Below, in pieces: positions 51,720 through 60,392 of a stretch of DNA of 63,282 bases (positions are counted from its first letter, which is position 1; every line of letters starts with the position of its first letter). This DNA comes from Myxococcales bacterium. Its GTDB lineage: Bacteria; Myxococcota_A; Polyangia; Polyangiales; Ga0077539. The DNA lies in assembly GCA_030652255.1 (NCBI GenBank), contig JAUSAZ010000088.1, forward strand, positions 1-63,282, read 5' to 3'. The position numbers and the translations under genes are program-made. The notes under the pieces were generated by a model. It was not told the DNA's origin, did no database searches, and worked only from the letters and a program-made list of their open reading frames with translations.

Positions 51720-54458
51720 TTACTGGAAGCAGACGAAGCCGCCGGAGGCGAAGGGCGCGCCGCCGCACCAGCCGAAGGCGCCGACGTGGTTGGGGTCGTT
51801 GACGTACGACTGCCCGTAGCTGGCCGGGTTGGGCGTGCTCGCGAAGGAGTTGCACCAGTTGATGCGGCCCGTGGAGGGGGTCAGCGAGAACTGCCGCGCG
51901 AGGTTGTTGACGTTGGTGCTGGCGGTGGTGCTCCAGGCCTGGTTCTTGGTGAACCACCAGCACTGGTATCCGCCGAAGGCGCCGCGGTAGTGGTAGCCGG
52001 TCTCCGCGGGCGTGCAGCCGCCGCCGAAGTCCGCGCCGTTGCAGGGGGTGCCCACGAGCCAGTCGCTGTACGGCAGCGCCACGCACGCCCCGGCCGTGCA
52101 GACCTGCCCCGCGGCGCAGGCGCGGCCGCACGCGCCGCAGTGGCTGGTGCTGGTCGTCACGTTGACCTCGCAGCCGTTGCCCGCGCTGGCGTCGCAGTCA
52201 GCGAAGCCCGCAGTGCAAGTGAGCCCGCACGCCCCGGCGGCGCAAGTCGCGGCGGCGTTGGGGCCCGCGGCGCACGCGAGCCCGCAGCGGCCGCAGGTGG
52301 TCACGCTGTCGAGGTTGGACTCGCAGCCGTTGGCGTCGAGGCCGTCGCAGTTGCCGAAGCCCGGGGTGCAGAGGATGCCGCACGCCCCGGCGCCGCAGGC
52401 CGCGCGGGAGTTGGCCCGGGTCGGGCAGACCGTCCCGCAGGCGTTGCAGTTGGCCGGGTCGAACTGGGTGTTGGTGCACCCGCCCGCGCAGCTGACGAGG
52501 CCCGCGCCGCACGAGGCCGCGCAGACCCCCGCGGAGCACACCTGGCCGGAGGCGCAGGTCGCCGCCGGGCCCGTGCAGGCGCCGCAGTGGGTGCGGTCGG
52601 TGGCGAGGTTGACCTCGCAGCCGTCCGCGGGGTTGTTGTTGCAGTCCGCGAAGCCCACGGCGCACGAGCCCATGGAGCACGCGCCGGCGGACGAGCAGAC
52701 GCCCGCCGCGTTGGCGAAGGCGCAGGCGCGGCCGCAGGCCCCGCAGTCGCCCACGCTGGTGATCGAGCGCTCGCACCCGTTGGCGGCGTTGCCGTCGCAG
52801 TCGGCGAAGCCCGCGGCGCAGCGCAGGCCGCACGCCGACGCCGCGCAGAAGGGCGTGGAGTTCGAGCCCGACGGGCACGCCACCGCGCAGGCGCCGCAGT
52901 TCGCGGGGTCGCTGGTGAGGTCGCGGCAGTTGTCCGAGCAGTTGCTGAGGCCCGCGCCGCAGGTCGCCGCGCAGGCGCCCGCGGCGCACACCCGGCCGGC
53001 GCCGCAGGCGCGCGGCGCGCCCGGGGTCGAGCAGGCGCCGCAGTGGGCGGCGGTCGTGAGGAGGTTGGTCTCGCAGCCGTCCGCGGGGTTGCCGTTGCAG
53101 TCCCCGAAGCCCGCGGCGCAGGCGCCGGGGAGGCAGGTGCCGCCCGCGCAGGTGGCGCCCGCGTTGGCGAAGGCGCAGCGCACCCCGCAGCCGCCGCAGT
53201 TGTTGGCGTCGGCGCCGTTGATCACGGCCTCGCAGCCGTTGGCGGGGTTGCCGTCGCAGTCGCCGAAGCCGGTCGCGCAGCTGCCGACCACGCACGCGCC
53301 GCTCGCGCACGCCTGCACGCTCACGTTGGCGAGCGCGCACGCGGCGCCGCAGGCGTTGCAGTGGGCGGCGTCGCTGCGGGTGTTCACGCACACGCCCGAG
53401 CAGTTGGTGAGGTTCGCGCCGCACGAGGCCAGGCATGTGCCCGCGGAGCACACCTGCCCCGCGGCGCAGGCCCGCGGCGCGCCCGGGGCCGAGCAGGCGC
53501 CGCAGTTGGCGCCGTCGGCGAGCACGTTGACCTCGCAGCCGTTGGCGGGGTCGCCGTCGCAGTCGGCGAAGCCGGCGTTGCAGGCGCCGCGCGCGCACAC
53601 GCCCTCGGCGCAGGCGGCGCTCGCGTTGGCGAAGGCGCAGCGCACCCCGCAGCCGCCGCAGTTGCCGACGTCCGCCGCGCGCACCGCGGTCTCGCAGCCG
53701 TTGGCCGCCGCGCCGTCGCAGTCGGCGGACCCGGCCGCGCAGGCGCCCACCACGCAGGCGCCGCCGACGCAGGCCTGGGTCGCGACCCCGGTGAGCGCGC
53801 AGGCGGTGCCGCAGGCGCCGCAGTGGGCGGGGTCCGTCGCCGTGGAGACGCAGGCGCCGCTGCAGCTGCTGAGCCCGGCGCCGCAGGAGGCCGCGCACGC
53901 TCCGGCGCTGCACACCTGGCCCGCCGCGCAGGCGGTGCCGCAGGCGCCGCAGTTGGCCGAGTCGGACTGGAGGTCGCGGCAGGTGGCCCCGCAGAGGGCC
54001 TGGCCCGCCACGCAGGAGACCTGACAGCTACGGGCGACGCAGATGTTGCCCGGGGCGCACGCGTTGCCGCAGGCGCCGCAGTTGGCGCGGTCGGTCGCGA
54101 GGTCGGCGCAGTAGCGCGGGCCGCCGGCGTCGCCGGGGTCGGAGCAGGTGGCCAGCGCGTTGCCGCACGCGACGTCGCAGCGGCCCATCGAGCAGACCAG
54201 GCCGGCGGCGCAGGCGCTGCCACAGGCGCCGCAGTTGGCGTTGTCGGTGAGCGCGTTGACGCAGCGGCCGCCGCACAGCGCCTGACCCGCGGTGCAGGTC
54301 GGGGGCTGGTCGACGGGGACGTCGATGGCCGCGTCGAGGCCGAGGTCGGTGGTGGCGTCGACGCCACCCACGACGGGGGTCGAGTCGTCGCACCCGACGG
54401 CCCCGGCGATGGTCGCCAGGATGGCCGCAAAGAGGAGTGCTGGATTGAGACTGCGCAA
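51720..54458 (-). CDS. Large Cys-rich repeat lipoprotein
   Basis: A 912-residue lipoprotein. The start codon is TTG at 54458: AGGAGAGG lies six bases upstream and the frame gives a lipobox at once (ATIAGAVGC); no ATG fits. After a short Asp-rich spacer the protein consists of more than a dozen Cys-rich repeats of about 45 residues, each with NCGACG-type, ACAAGQVCSAGTC-type or GFADCDGNPANGCE-type units. The last 110 residues, free of repeats, hold WLVGTPCNGADFGGGCTPAE and a Trp-rich region. It should be a long disulphide-linked surface rod with a distinct tip. Similar proteins are common in Polyangia; their function is unknown. Confidence 0.85.
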   Translation of the reverse strand: MRSLNPALLFAAILATIAGAVGCDDSTPVVGGVDATTDLGLDAAIDVPVDQPPTCTAGQALCGGRCVNALTDNANCGACGSACAAGLVCSMGRCDVACGNALATCSDPGDAGGPRYCADLATDRANCGACGNACAPGNICVARSCQVSCVAGQALCGATCRDLQSDSANCGACGTACAAGQVCSAGACAASCGAGLSSCSGACVSTATDPAHCGACGTACALTGVATQACVGGACVVGACAAGSADCDGAAANGCETAVRAADVGNCGGCGVRCAFANASAACAEGVCARGACNAGFADCDGDPANGCEVNVLADGANCGACSAPGAPRACAAGQVCSAGTCLASCGANLTNCSGVCVNTRSDAAHCNACGAACALANVSVQACASGACVVGSCATGFGDCDGNPANGCEAVINGADANNCGGCGVRCAFANAGATCAGGTCLPGACAAGFGDCNGNPADGCETNLLTTAAHCGACSTPGAPRACGAGRVCAAGACAATCGAGLSNCSDNCRDLTSDPANCGACAVACPSGSNSTPFCAASACGLRCAAGFADCDGNAANGCERSITSVGDCGACGRACAFANAAGVCSSAGACSMGSCAVGFADCNNNPADGCEVNLATDRTHCGACTGPAATCASGQVCSAGVCAASCGAGLVSCAGGCTNTQFDPANCNACGTVCPTRANSRAACGAGACGILCTPGFGNCDGLDANGCESNLDSVTTCGRCGLACAAGPNAAATCAAGACGLTCTAGFADCDASAGNGCEVNVTTSTSHCGACGRACAAGQVCTAGACVALPYSDWLVGTPCNGADFGGGCTPAETGYHYRGAFGGYQCWWFTKNQAWSTTASTNVNNLARQFSLTPSTGRINWCNSFASTPNPASYGQSYVNDPNHVGAFGWCGGAPFASGGFVCFQ

Positions 54459-54585
54459 GGTGTACCTCTCCTGCCACGGCCGAAGCCCGGTGGGGCCGTC
54501 GCCCGGGGACGATATCGCAGTGGAGGCCCGAGGCGCGTGCGGGGTTGTGGTGGCCTCCGGGGGTGGGCTACGGTCCGCGGCTGCG

Positions 54586-56031
54586 ATGAAGAGCAACGAC
54601 CCGACGGTGGACCAGATCGTGGCGATGGTGGTCGAGCGGCTGCGCAAGCAGGGCGTGACGGCGACCCCGGGGGCGATCGAGCGGGCCCTCGGCGGGGGCG
54701 GCGCGCCGGCGGTGCGCGTGAAGCGCCGCGGGGTCTTCGACGACGTCGACACGGCGGTCGCGGCGGCGCGGCGGGCCTACGAGCGCTACGAGCAGATGCC
54801 GATGGAGACGCGGCGCGCGGTGGTGCGCTCGATGCGTCAGGCCGCCCTCGGGGTGCTGGAGGAGATGTGCCAGCGGGCGGTCAAGGAGACCAGCCTCGGG
54901 CGCATCGAAGACAAGCGGATGAAGAACCGCGCGGCCATCACCAAGACGCCGGGGCCGGAGATATTGGAGCCCATCGCGGCCAGCGGCGACGACGGGCTGA
55001 TGATCACCGAGCGGGCGCCCTACGGGGTCATCGCGGCCATCACGCCGTGCACCAACCCCACCGAGACGATCATCAACAACGGCATCGGGATGGTGGCCGG
55101 CGGCAACGCGGTGGTGTTCAACACGCACCCGCTCGCCCGGGAGACCTCGGCCTGGTACGTGTCGCTGCTCTCCGACGCCATCGTCGCGGCGGGCGGGCCC
55201 GAAGACCTGCTGTGCTGCATCGCCGAGCCCACGGTGGCGAGCGCGCAGGCCCTCATGCGGCACCCGGGCGTGCGCATCGTGGTGGTGACGGGCGGCGGCG
55301 CGGTGGTCACCGAGGCGATGAAGTCCGGCAAGCGGGCCATCAGCGCGGGGCCGGGGAATCCCCCCGCGGTGGTCGACGAGACGGCCCACCTGGAGGCCGC
55401 GGCGCGTGGAATTGTCGCGGGCGCGAGCTTCGACAACAACGTGATCTGCACGTGTGAGAAGGAGATCGTCGTCGTCGCGTCGGTGGCCGACAAGTTCAAG
55501 AAGGCCCTGAAGGAGAGCGGCACGCACGAGCTCAGCCCCGGCGAGGTGCGCGCGCTGGAGAAGGTGATCCTGACGGCGGACGGGCACGTCAACCGGGAGT
55601 TCGTGGGGCGCAACGCCAACGTCATCCTGCGGGCCATCGGGAAGAGCGCGCCGGACGACCTGCGGCTGCTGTGGGCCGAGGTCGACGAGAAGCACCCCTT
55701 CGTGCAGCACGAGCTCCTGATGCCGGTGCTGGGCCTCGTGCGGGTGAAGGACGTCGACGAGGCCATCGCGGCGGCCAAGCGCATCGAGCACGGCTACGGG
55801 CACACGGCCACGATGTGGAGCACCAACATCGAGAACCTGTCGCGCATGGCCCGCGCGATCAACACGTCGATCTTCGTGAAGAACGGCCCCAACTACAACG
55901 GCATCGGCGTGGGCGGCGAGGGGTGGACCTCGTGGACCATCGCGTCGCCGACCGGCGAGGGGCTCACGACGGCGCGCACCTTCACCCGCGAGCGCCGGTG
56001 CACGCTGAAGGACGCCTTCCGGATCGTGTGA
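54586..56031 (+). CDS. CoA-acylating aldehyde dehydrogenase (EutE/PduP-like)
   Basis: A 481-residue ALDH-superfamily enzyme that converts an aldehyde, NAD and CoA to acyl-CoA. The N-terminal helix VDQIVAMVVERLRKQG resembles the targeting peptide of EutE/PduP, which directs them into microcompartments. Then come ITPCTNPTETIINNG, a GGGAVVTEAMKSGK cofactor region, AGPGNPPAVVD and the catalytic region SFDNNVICTCEKEIV with the candidate nucleophile Cys. No shell protein, alcohol dehydrogenase or cofactor enzyme is nearby, so it stands alone here. The neighbours are an unrelated Cys-rich lipoprotein and a PPC-domain protein. Confidence 0.88.
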   Translation: MKSNDPTVDQIVAMVVERLRKQGVTATPGAIERALGGGGAPAVRVKRRGVFDDVDTAVAAARRAYERYEQMPMETRRAVVRSMRQAALGVLEEMCQRAVKETSLGRIEDKRMKNRAAITKTPGPEILEPIAASGDDGLMITERAPYGVIAAITPCTNPTETIINNGIGMVAGGNAVVFNTHPLARETSAWYVSLLSDAIVAAGGPEDLLCCIAEPTVASAQALMRHPGVRIVVVTGGGAVVTEAMKSGKRAISAGPGNPPAVVDETAHLEAAARGIVAGASFDNNVICTCEKEIVVVASVADKFKKALKESGTHELSPGEVRALEKVILTADGHVNREFVGRNANVILRAIGKSAPDDLRLLWAEVDEKHPFVQHELLMPVLGLVRVKDVDEAIAAAKRIEHGYGHTATMWSTNIENLSRMARAINTSIFVKNGPNYNGIGVGGEGWTSWTIASPTGEGLTTARTFTRERRCTLKDAFRIV

Positions 56032-56041
56032 GGGCGGCCGC

Positions 56042-56956
56042 TCAGCGCGGCTTGCGGGAGACCATCTTCCAAACCCGGACGCCGTCGCGCGCGGACTGCG
56101 GGGTCACCTCGAAGTAGTCGAGCATGATCGTCCGCACGGTGCCGTTGCGCACCAGCTTGATGTCGCAGCGGTCGTCGTTGACGCCGACCACCTGGGCGTC
56201 GCCGAAGGTGGGGTGCTCGAGCACGTCGCCGACTGCGATGTCGGGGGTGACGCTCTCGTCCTCCTCGACGGCGCGCTCCTGCTTGGCGGGCATCGCGTGG
56301 AGCTGCTGCGCGGCCTCGGCCAGCGTGGCGGGCTTCGCGACCACCTCGGGCGCCGGGGGCGCGCGCTTGGTGACCACCACCGTCGGCGCCGGGGCCGGGG
56401 CCGCGGCGGCCGTCTCGGCGCGCTCGGCGGTGGTGATGCGCCGCGGGCGCACGCTCTCCCCGAGGGGCGCGGCCGCGCTGGAGGGGACCGACGGGCGCGG
56501 CGCCGCGCTGGAGACGGACGACCCGTTGCGCCAGGTCGGGATGCCGGTGGTCTCGGGCGAGCGCTCGAGCGAGAGGTCGTCGTGGAGCAGCAGGGTGAGC
56601 TCGACGGCGATGACCTGGGCCTCGATGAGCCGGCCGCCGATGACCTCGACGCCGTTGCCGGTGTCGCGCGCGACGGCGGCGTGCAGGTAGAGGTCGGGGT
56701 GGCCCTCGCGGGTGGAGAGGTGCCCGTGGAGCGAGACGAGCTCGAGGCGGCCGGTGAAGGTGCGGGCGTCGCCGTAGGTGCGGGCGCGCGCGTCGTAGGA
56801 GTCGAGGATGACGGCCTCGAGGGCGCCGTGGCCCTGTACCGTGGCGACGGTGATGCGCTGCGAGGTGATGAGGGAGGCGAGCGACTCGGCGAGGTCTTCG
56901 CCCTTGTTGAGCCGCACGACCAGCGAACGCACCGACTGAGACGAGGTGACCAGCAT
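56042..56956 (-). CDS. PPC (DUF296)-domain protein with a C-terminal beta domain
   Basis: A 304-residue protein. Residues 5-135 match the PPC/DUF296 fold (VRSLVVRLNKGEDLAESLAS, GHGALEAVILDSYD, LELVSLHGHLSTREG, LHAAVARDTGNGVEVIGG). This fold is trimeric in bacteria and archaea and is the partner of AT-hooks in plant proteins. A Pro/Ala-rich linker (about 150-235) follows, and a C-terminal small beta domain with VGDVLEHPTFGDAQVVGVND closes the protein, like a Tudor or KOW-type domain. No AT-hook is seen. Role unknown; DNA or protein binding is plausible. It is convergent with the aldehyde dehydrogenase, 10 bases apart. Confidence 0.78.
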   Translation of the reverse strand: MLVTSSQSVRSLVVRLNKGEDLAESLASLITSQRITVATVQGHGALEAVILDSYDARARTYGDARTFTGRLELVSLHGHLSTREGHPDLYLHAAVARDTGNGVEVIGGRLIEAQVIAVELTLLLHDDLSLERSPETTGIPTWRNGSSVSSAAPRPSVPSSAAAPLGESVRPRRITTAERAETAAAAPAPAPTVVVTKRAPPAPEVVAKPATLAEAAQQLHAMPAKQERAVEEDESVTPDIAVGDVLEHPTFGDAQVVGVNDDRCDIKLVRNGTVRTIMLDYFEVTPQSARDGVRVWKMVSRKPR

Positions 56957-57103
56957 GGGTAAGCGCCCGTGTAAGGGACGATGGCCCCCGGGCGCAACCG
57001 CCCGACGCGGGGGGTAGGGCGAAATCTCCTCGAACGGGAGATGGTCTCCGGTGCACCCTACGCTCCGACGGCGCCTCCACGGCCGCCGGGCGGAGGGAAG
57101 CGA

Positions 57104-58600
57104 ATGGTGCGAACCCCTTGGGGGCTGGTGGTCGGCGTGGTCGTCGGGGCCCTCGCCTGTGTGGTGCCTCCGGACGCGGGCCCGTCGGACGCCGGATCGG
57201 CGCTGCCCGACGGTGGCGCAGACGAACGCGCTGCGGTGATCGTGGACGCCGTGGACGCCGCGGACGCCGTAGACGCCGTGGACACGTCGACGGTGCCCGA
57301 CGACGCCCCCGCGGCGGATGTCCCCGCGGCGGACGTCCCCGCGGCGGATGTCCCCGCGGCGGATGTCCCCGTGGCGGATGTCCCCGCGGACGTGCCGTAC
57401 GGGGCATTGGGCGCGTCGTGTCGGGCGTGGGTTCCGGCGTGTCTGCCCGGCTATCCCGGGTACGAGTGCGAGGCCGGGCTCGTCTGCGTCGACGGCCGAT
57501 GCGCCGCGGGCCTCGCGACCGGCGCCCGGTGCGGCGCGGGCGTCCCGGGTCTGTGTGCAGAGAATTCCTCGTGCATCGAGGACGCCGCCGCCGTGGCGCG
57601 TTGCACGGTGCGCGGCACGCTCGGCGGCAACTGCGTCTCCAACACCCGGTACTCGTGCGACGAGGGCGGCACCGCGCCGTACGTCTGTTTCGACGGGTCG
57701 ATCTGTTCGCCCTCCACGCTGCGGTGCGTCCGGCCCACCGCTCCCGGCGCGTCGTGCACGGGCGACACCTGCGGCCCGCAGGACGTGTGCGTGGGCGCTC
57801 CCGGCGCGGGCGTCTGCGTCACCCGCGGGGCCCGCGACGCCCCCTGCCGCGTGGGATCGTCGGGTCGCTGCGACGAGGGCCTCGCGTGCGTGAACGTCGG
57901 CGGGGAGCACCCCGAGCGCTGCCTCGCCGCGCTGGCGGTCGGCGCCCGGTGCGACCCCGCCGGCTCGCTGGGGCCATGCGAGGGCGGCGCCTGCGGCCCT
58001 GGCGCGGACGGCCCGCGGTGCATCGCCAGCGGCAGCCCCGGGGCCCCGTGCCTCGGCGGCGGGTTCTGCCTGGCGGGGGCGGTCTGCGCGATCGACCGCT
58101 GCGTGCGCGAGGCCGCGCCCGGCGCCGCGTGTGAGCCGCGCTTCGGCTCGGTGTTCTGCACCACAGCCTCGGTGTGCGTGGCCCATGACCGCGAGCTCTC
58201 CCGGGGCACCTGCACCGCCGCCGGGCCCGAGCGCGAGCCCAACGCCCCGGCGACGCCCGAGCTGCTCGCAGGCAGCGCGGCGATCCGTGGCAGGTTGACG
58301 GGCGCCACCGACAGCGAGGACTGCTTCCAGGTCATGGTTCCGGCGGGCGGCACGCTCGCCGCCGAGACCTCCTCGCTCGTCGGCGTCGGATGTGGGCTCG
58401 GCACGACGACCATCACCGTCGCCAACCCGGCGAGCTTCTTCTGGCGGGAGTCTTCGGCTACGTCCGAGTCGCGGTCGACCTGCGCCCGCGTGCTCGGGAC
58501 GGAGCTGCCCGCGGGGGCGTATACCGTCTGCGTGCGCGCGCCCAGCTCCTTCGAGCTGGAGTACGCCCTCTCGCTCTCGGTGCTCCCGGGAGCGCCCTGA
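57104..58600 (+). CDS. Cys-rich lipoprotein with a DVPAA repeat stalk
   Basis: A 498-residue lipoprotein (lipobox VVGALAC) with the ribosome site GGAGGG ahead of the ATG. Residues 20-100 are an Asp/Ala/Val/Pro stalk; part of it is made of AADVP units encoded by five near-identical 15-base repeats (57311-57385). From about 105 to 380 runs a Cys-rich repeat region (CEAGLVCVDGRC, CGPQDVCVGAPGAGVC, CLAGAVCAIDRC). The last 110 residues are a beta domain with a few Cys (DCFQVMVPAGGTLAAETSS), like the pre-peptidase C-terminal type. Probably surface-exposed; function unknown. Confidence 0.8.
   Translation: MVRTPWGLVVGVVVGALACVVPPDAGPSDAGSALPDGGADERAAVIVDAVDAADAVDAVDTSTVPDDAPAADVPAADVPAADVPAADVPVADVPADVPYGALGASCRAWVPACLPGYPGYECEAGLVCVDGRCAAGLATGARCGAGVPGLCAENSSCIEDAAAVARCTVRGTLGGNCVSNTRYSCDEGGTAPYVCFDGSICSPSTLRCVRPTAPGASCTGDTCGPQDVCVGAPGAGVCVTRGARDAPCRVGSSGRCDEGLACVNVGGEHPERCLAALAVGARCDPAGSLGPCEGGACGPGADGPRCIASGSPGAPCLGGGFCLAGAVCAIDRCVREAAPGAACEPRFGSVFCTTASVCVAHDRELSRGTCTAAGPEREPNAPATPELLAGSAAIRGRLTGATDSEDCFQVMVPAGGTLAAETSSLVGVGCGLGTTTITVANPASFFWRESSATSESRSTCARVLGTELPAGAYTVCVRAPSSFELEYALSLSVLPGAP
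57311..57385 (+). repeat. Five tandem 15-base repeats inside the lipoprotein stalk
   Basis: The unit GCGGCGGATGTCCCC occurs five times with at most one change per copy, encoding AADVP. Such repeats are prone to slippage, so stalk length could vary between related strains. Confidence 0.8.
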
Positions 58601-58602
58601 GT

Positions 58603-59001
58603 CTACAGCTCCGGCAGCGGGACCTCGACGGCTCGGTCGGCCTCGATCTCCAGGGTGACCTCGCGGGTGAGCACCCGGGTGTCGCCGACGAGCTCGACCC
58701 GGGCGCGCCACCTCCCGGTGGGCAGGGTGGTGGGGGCGTTGACGACGGCGAGCGAGCCGCCGGGCTCGGCGCGGCGCTCGATGCGGCGGAGGGTGGCGCC
58801 GTCGGCGCCGAGGAGCTCGATGCGCAGGGCGCGCACGTCGAAGCCGCGGCGGGTGACGGCGTGGAGGTCGGCGTGGAGGGTGACGTCGCGCGGGGCCTGA
58901 CCGCCGAGCTCGTGGCCCACGACGACGACGCCGAGCACGACGACGAGGGCGGCGAGCACCCGGCGCACGCGCGGGGGAATGGACGACCAGAGCTTCTTCA
59001 C
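58603..59001 (-). CDS. Small membrane-anchored beta-rich protein
   Basis: A 132-residue protein with one N-terminal helix (RRVLAALVVVLGVVVVGHEL) that may act as a membrane anchor or uncleaved signal. The rest is a single beta domain (RALRIELLGADGATLRRIER; TGRWRARVELVGDTRVLT), like a small immunoglobulin-type fold. It lies 39 bases after another membrane protein on the same strand and converges with the lipoprotein, with two bases between stops. No family recognised. Confidence 0.65.
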   Translation of the reverse strand: MKKLWSSIPPRVRRVLAALVVVLGVVVVGHELGGQAPRDVTLHADLHAVTRRGFDVRALRIELLGADGATLRRIERRAEPGGSLAVVNAPTTLPTGRWRARVELVGDTRVLTREVTLEIEADRAVEVPLPEL

Positions 59002-59040
59002 GAGGCGCGCACCGTAGCAGACGCCGCGGGGGCCGGTGCC

Positions 59041-59724
59041 CTACGACGCGCGCCGGACGAGCAGACCGACGAGCATCAGCGCAGCGAAGACCGCAGCCCA
59101 GAGGAGGAGCGCGCGCGTGCGGGTGTAGGGCGACGGCGGCGTGAAGCGGGGGAGCTCGATGAGCTTCGTCGCCATGGGGCCGATGGGGCGGAAGAAGACG
59201 TAGACCATCACCGCGGGGCCGGAGAGGCGCAGCAGCGGGGGGACGTGGGCGAGCTCGTGGGCGAAGGCGTCCCGCACCTCCGCGATGGGGTCGAGGTCGC
59301 GCTCGTCGCCCTGGTCGGACAGGTCGAGCCCGAAGACGGCGTCGAAGGCGGGGGCGAGCGCGGCGACGAGCTGCGGGCCCCAGTCTGCGGGCACCACCAT
59401 GCGGGCGCTGCTCTCGTCGGGGGGAAACCAGATCAGGTGGTGGGTCACGGCGCGGCCGCGGGCGTCGCAGCGCCGCGGGTCGAGGAAGGTGGTGGCGACG
59501 AAGCCGCGCCGGACGTTGCCCTCGGCAGCGACCCCGGCGACGCTGTAGGGCACGACCGCGGGCGCCACGCCCGAAAAGACGCGCGAGCGGAGGTTCGCCC
59601 ACGCGTCACCCACTCCCACTAGCGGCTTCAGCAGGAACACGTAGTCCCAGCGCCAGCCGCGCGTGAGCCAGAGCACGCGGGTGAGGTCGACCTCGATGGT
59701 GCAGGTGCTTGGCGGGTGGGGCAC
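59041..59724 (-). CDS. Tail-anchored protein of unknown function
   Basis: A 227-residue protein whose main part is soluble (TIEVDLTRVLWLTRGWRWDY; ARGRAVTHHLIWFPPDESSA) and whose C-terminus is a hydrophobic helix (ALLLWAAVFAALMLVGLLVR). It has no signal peptide, so the soluble part is likely cytoplasmic and the tail anchored in the membrane. It is transcribed divergently from miaE and upstream of the small beta-rich membrane protein, with which it may form a pair. No family recognised. Confidence 0.65.
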   Translation of the reverse strand: MPHPPSTCTIEVDLTRVLWLTRGWRWDYVFLLKPLVGVGDAWANLRSRVFSGVAPAVVPYSVAGVAAEGNVRRGFVATTFLDPRRCDARGRAVTHHLIWFPPDESSARMVVPADWGPQLVAALAPAFDAVFGLDLSDQGDERDLDPIAEVRDAFAHELAHVPPLLRLSGPAVMVYVFFRPIGPMATKLIELPRFTPPSPYTRTRALLLWAAVFAALMLVGLLVRRAS

Positions 59725-59793
59725 GTGTCACTCCTCTCCGGCGACCCCACAGGGTACGCCCTCCCCCGCGTTCGCTGCTATCACCGGTCCCCT

Positions 59794-60366
59794 ATGCTGG
59801 GACTCGCCTCCACCACCGACCCGCGCTGGGTCGAGGTCGCGCTCGCAGACCTCGACGCCGTGCTCCTCGACCACCTGCACTGCGAGCTCAAGGCCGCCTC
59901 CAACGCCACGGCCATGGTGACCCGCTACCCGATGCACCCGCGCCTCGCGCGCGAGCTCACGGCCCTCGCCGCCGAGGAGCTCGGGCACGTCGCGCAGGTC
60001 TTCGAGGCGCTCGCGCTGCGCGGCGTCGCGGCCACGCCGCCGCCGGAGGACGTCTACGCCCGCTCGCTGCAGCGCGCGCTCGCCGACAAGCGCTGCGAGC
60101 CCCTGCTCGACCGGCTCGCGGTGGCGTCGGTCATCGAGGCGCGCTCCTGCGAGCGCTTCGGGCTGCTGGCGACGCACGCGCCCACCGAGGCGATGCGCGC
60201 GTGGTACCGCGAGCTCTTCGCGTCGGAGGCGCGGCACCACCGGCTGTTCGCGTCGCTGGCGGAGGAGATCTTCGGGGAGGAGCGCGCCCGCGAGCGCATC
60301 GGGTTCCTGGTGCAGCGCGAGGCGGAGATCCTGAGCCGCTCGGCGCCCGCGCCGCGGGTGCATTGA
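59794..60366 (+). CDS. miaE: tRNA-(ms2io6A)-hydroxylase
   Basis: A 190-residue non-haem diiron enzyme that hydroxylates the isopentenyl group of ms2i6A at position 37 of some tRNAs. The helical bundle holds the diiron pattern: E31 in LLDHLHCELKAAS, the ExxH pair in AAEELGHV (E62, H65), and a second glutamate with ExxH in ASEARHHRLF. Length fits the short form of the family. The ATG at 59794 gives the usual N-terminus; a longer reading exists but would overlap the divergent gene's start. A hairpin lies right after the stop. Confidence 0.92.
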   Translation: MLGLASTTDPRWVEVALADLDAVLLDHLHCELKAASNATAMVTRYPMHPRLARELTALAAEELGHVAQVFEALALRGVAATPPPEDVYARSLQRALADKRCEPLLDRLAVASVIEARSCERFGLLATHAPTEAMRAWYRELFASEARHHRLFASLAEEIFGEERARERIGFLVQREAEILSRSAPAPRVH

Positions 60367-60383
60367 GGCGACGCCCGGTCGCC
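60367..60383. terminator. Hairpin between convergent miaE and acyl-CoA dehydrogenase genes
   Basis: GGCGAC, a five-base loop and GTCGCC form a perfect 6-bp stem starting one base after the miaE stop. There is no T-run. Its position between two convergent stops supports a terminator role for one or both genes. Confidence 0.4.
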
Positions 60384-60392
60384 CCGTAGCCC

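Noticed and set aside
52012..54024. 670-codon plus-strand frame opposite the Cys-rich rod protein
   Set aside because: It is a Gln/Pro/Ala mirror of the regular repeat on the other strand; it lacks a ribosome site and any domain.
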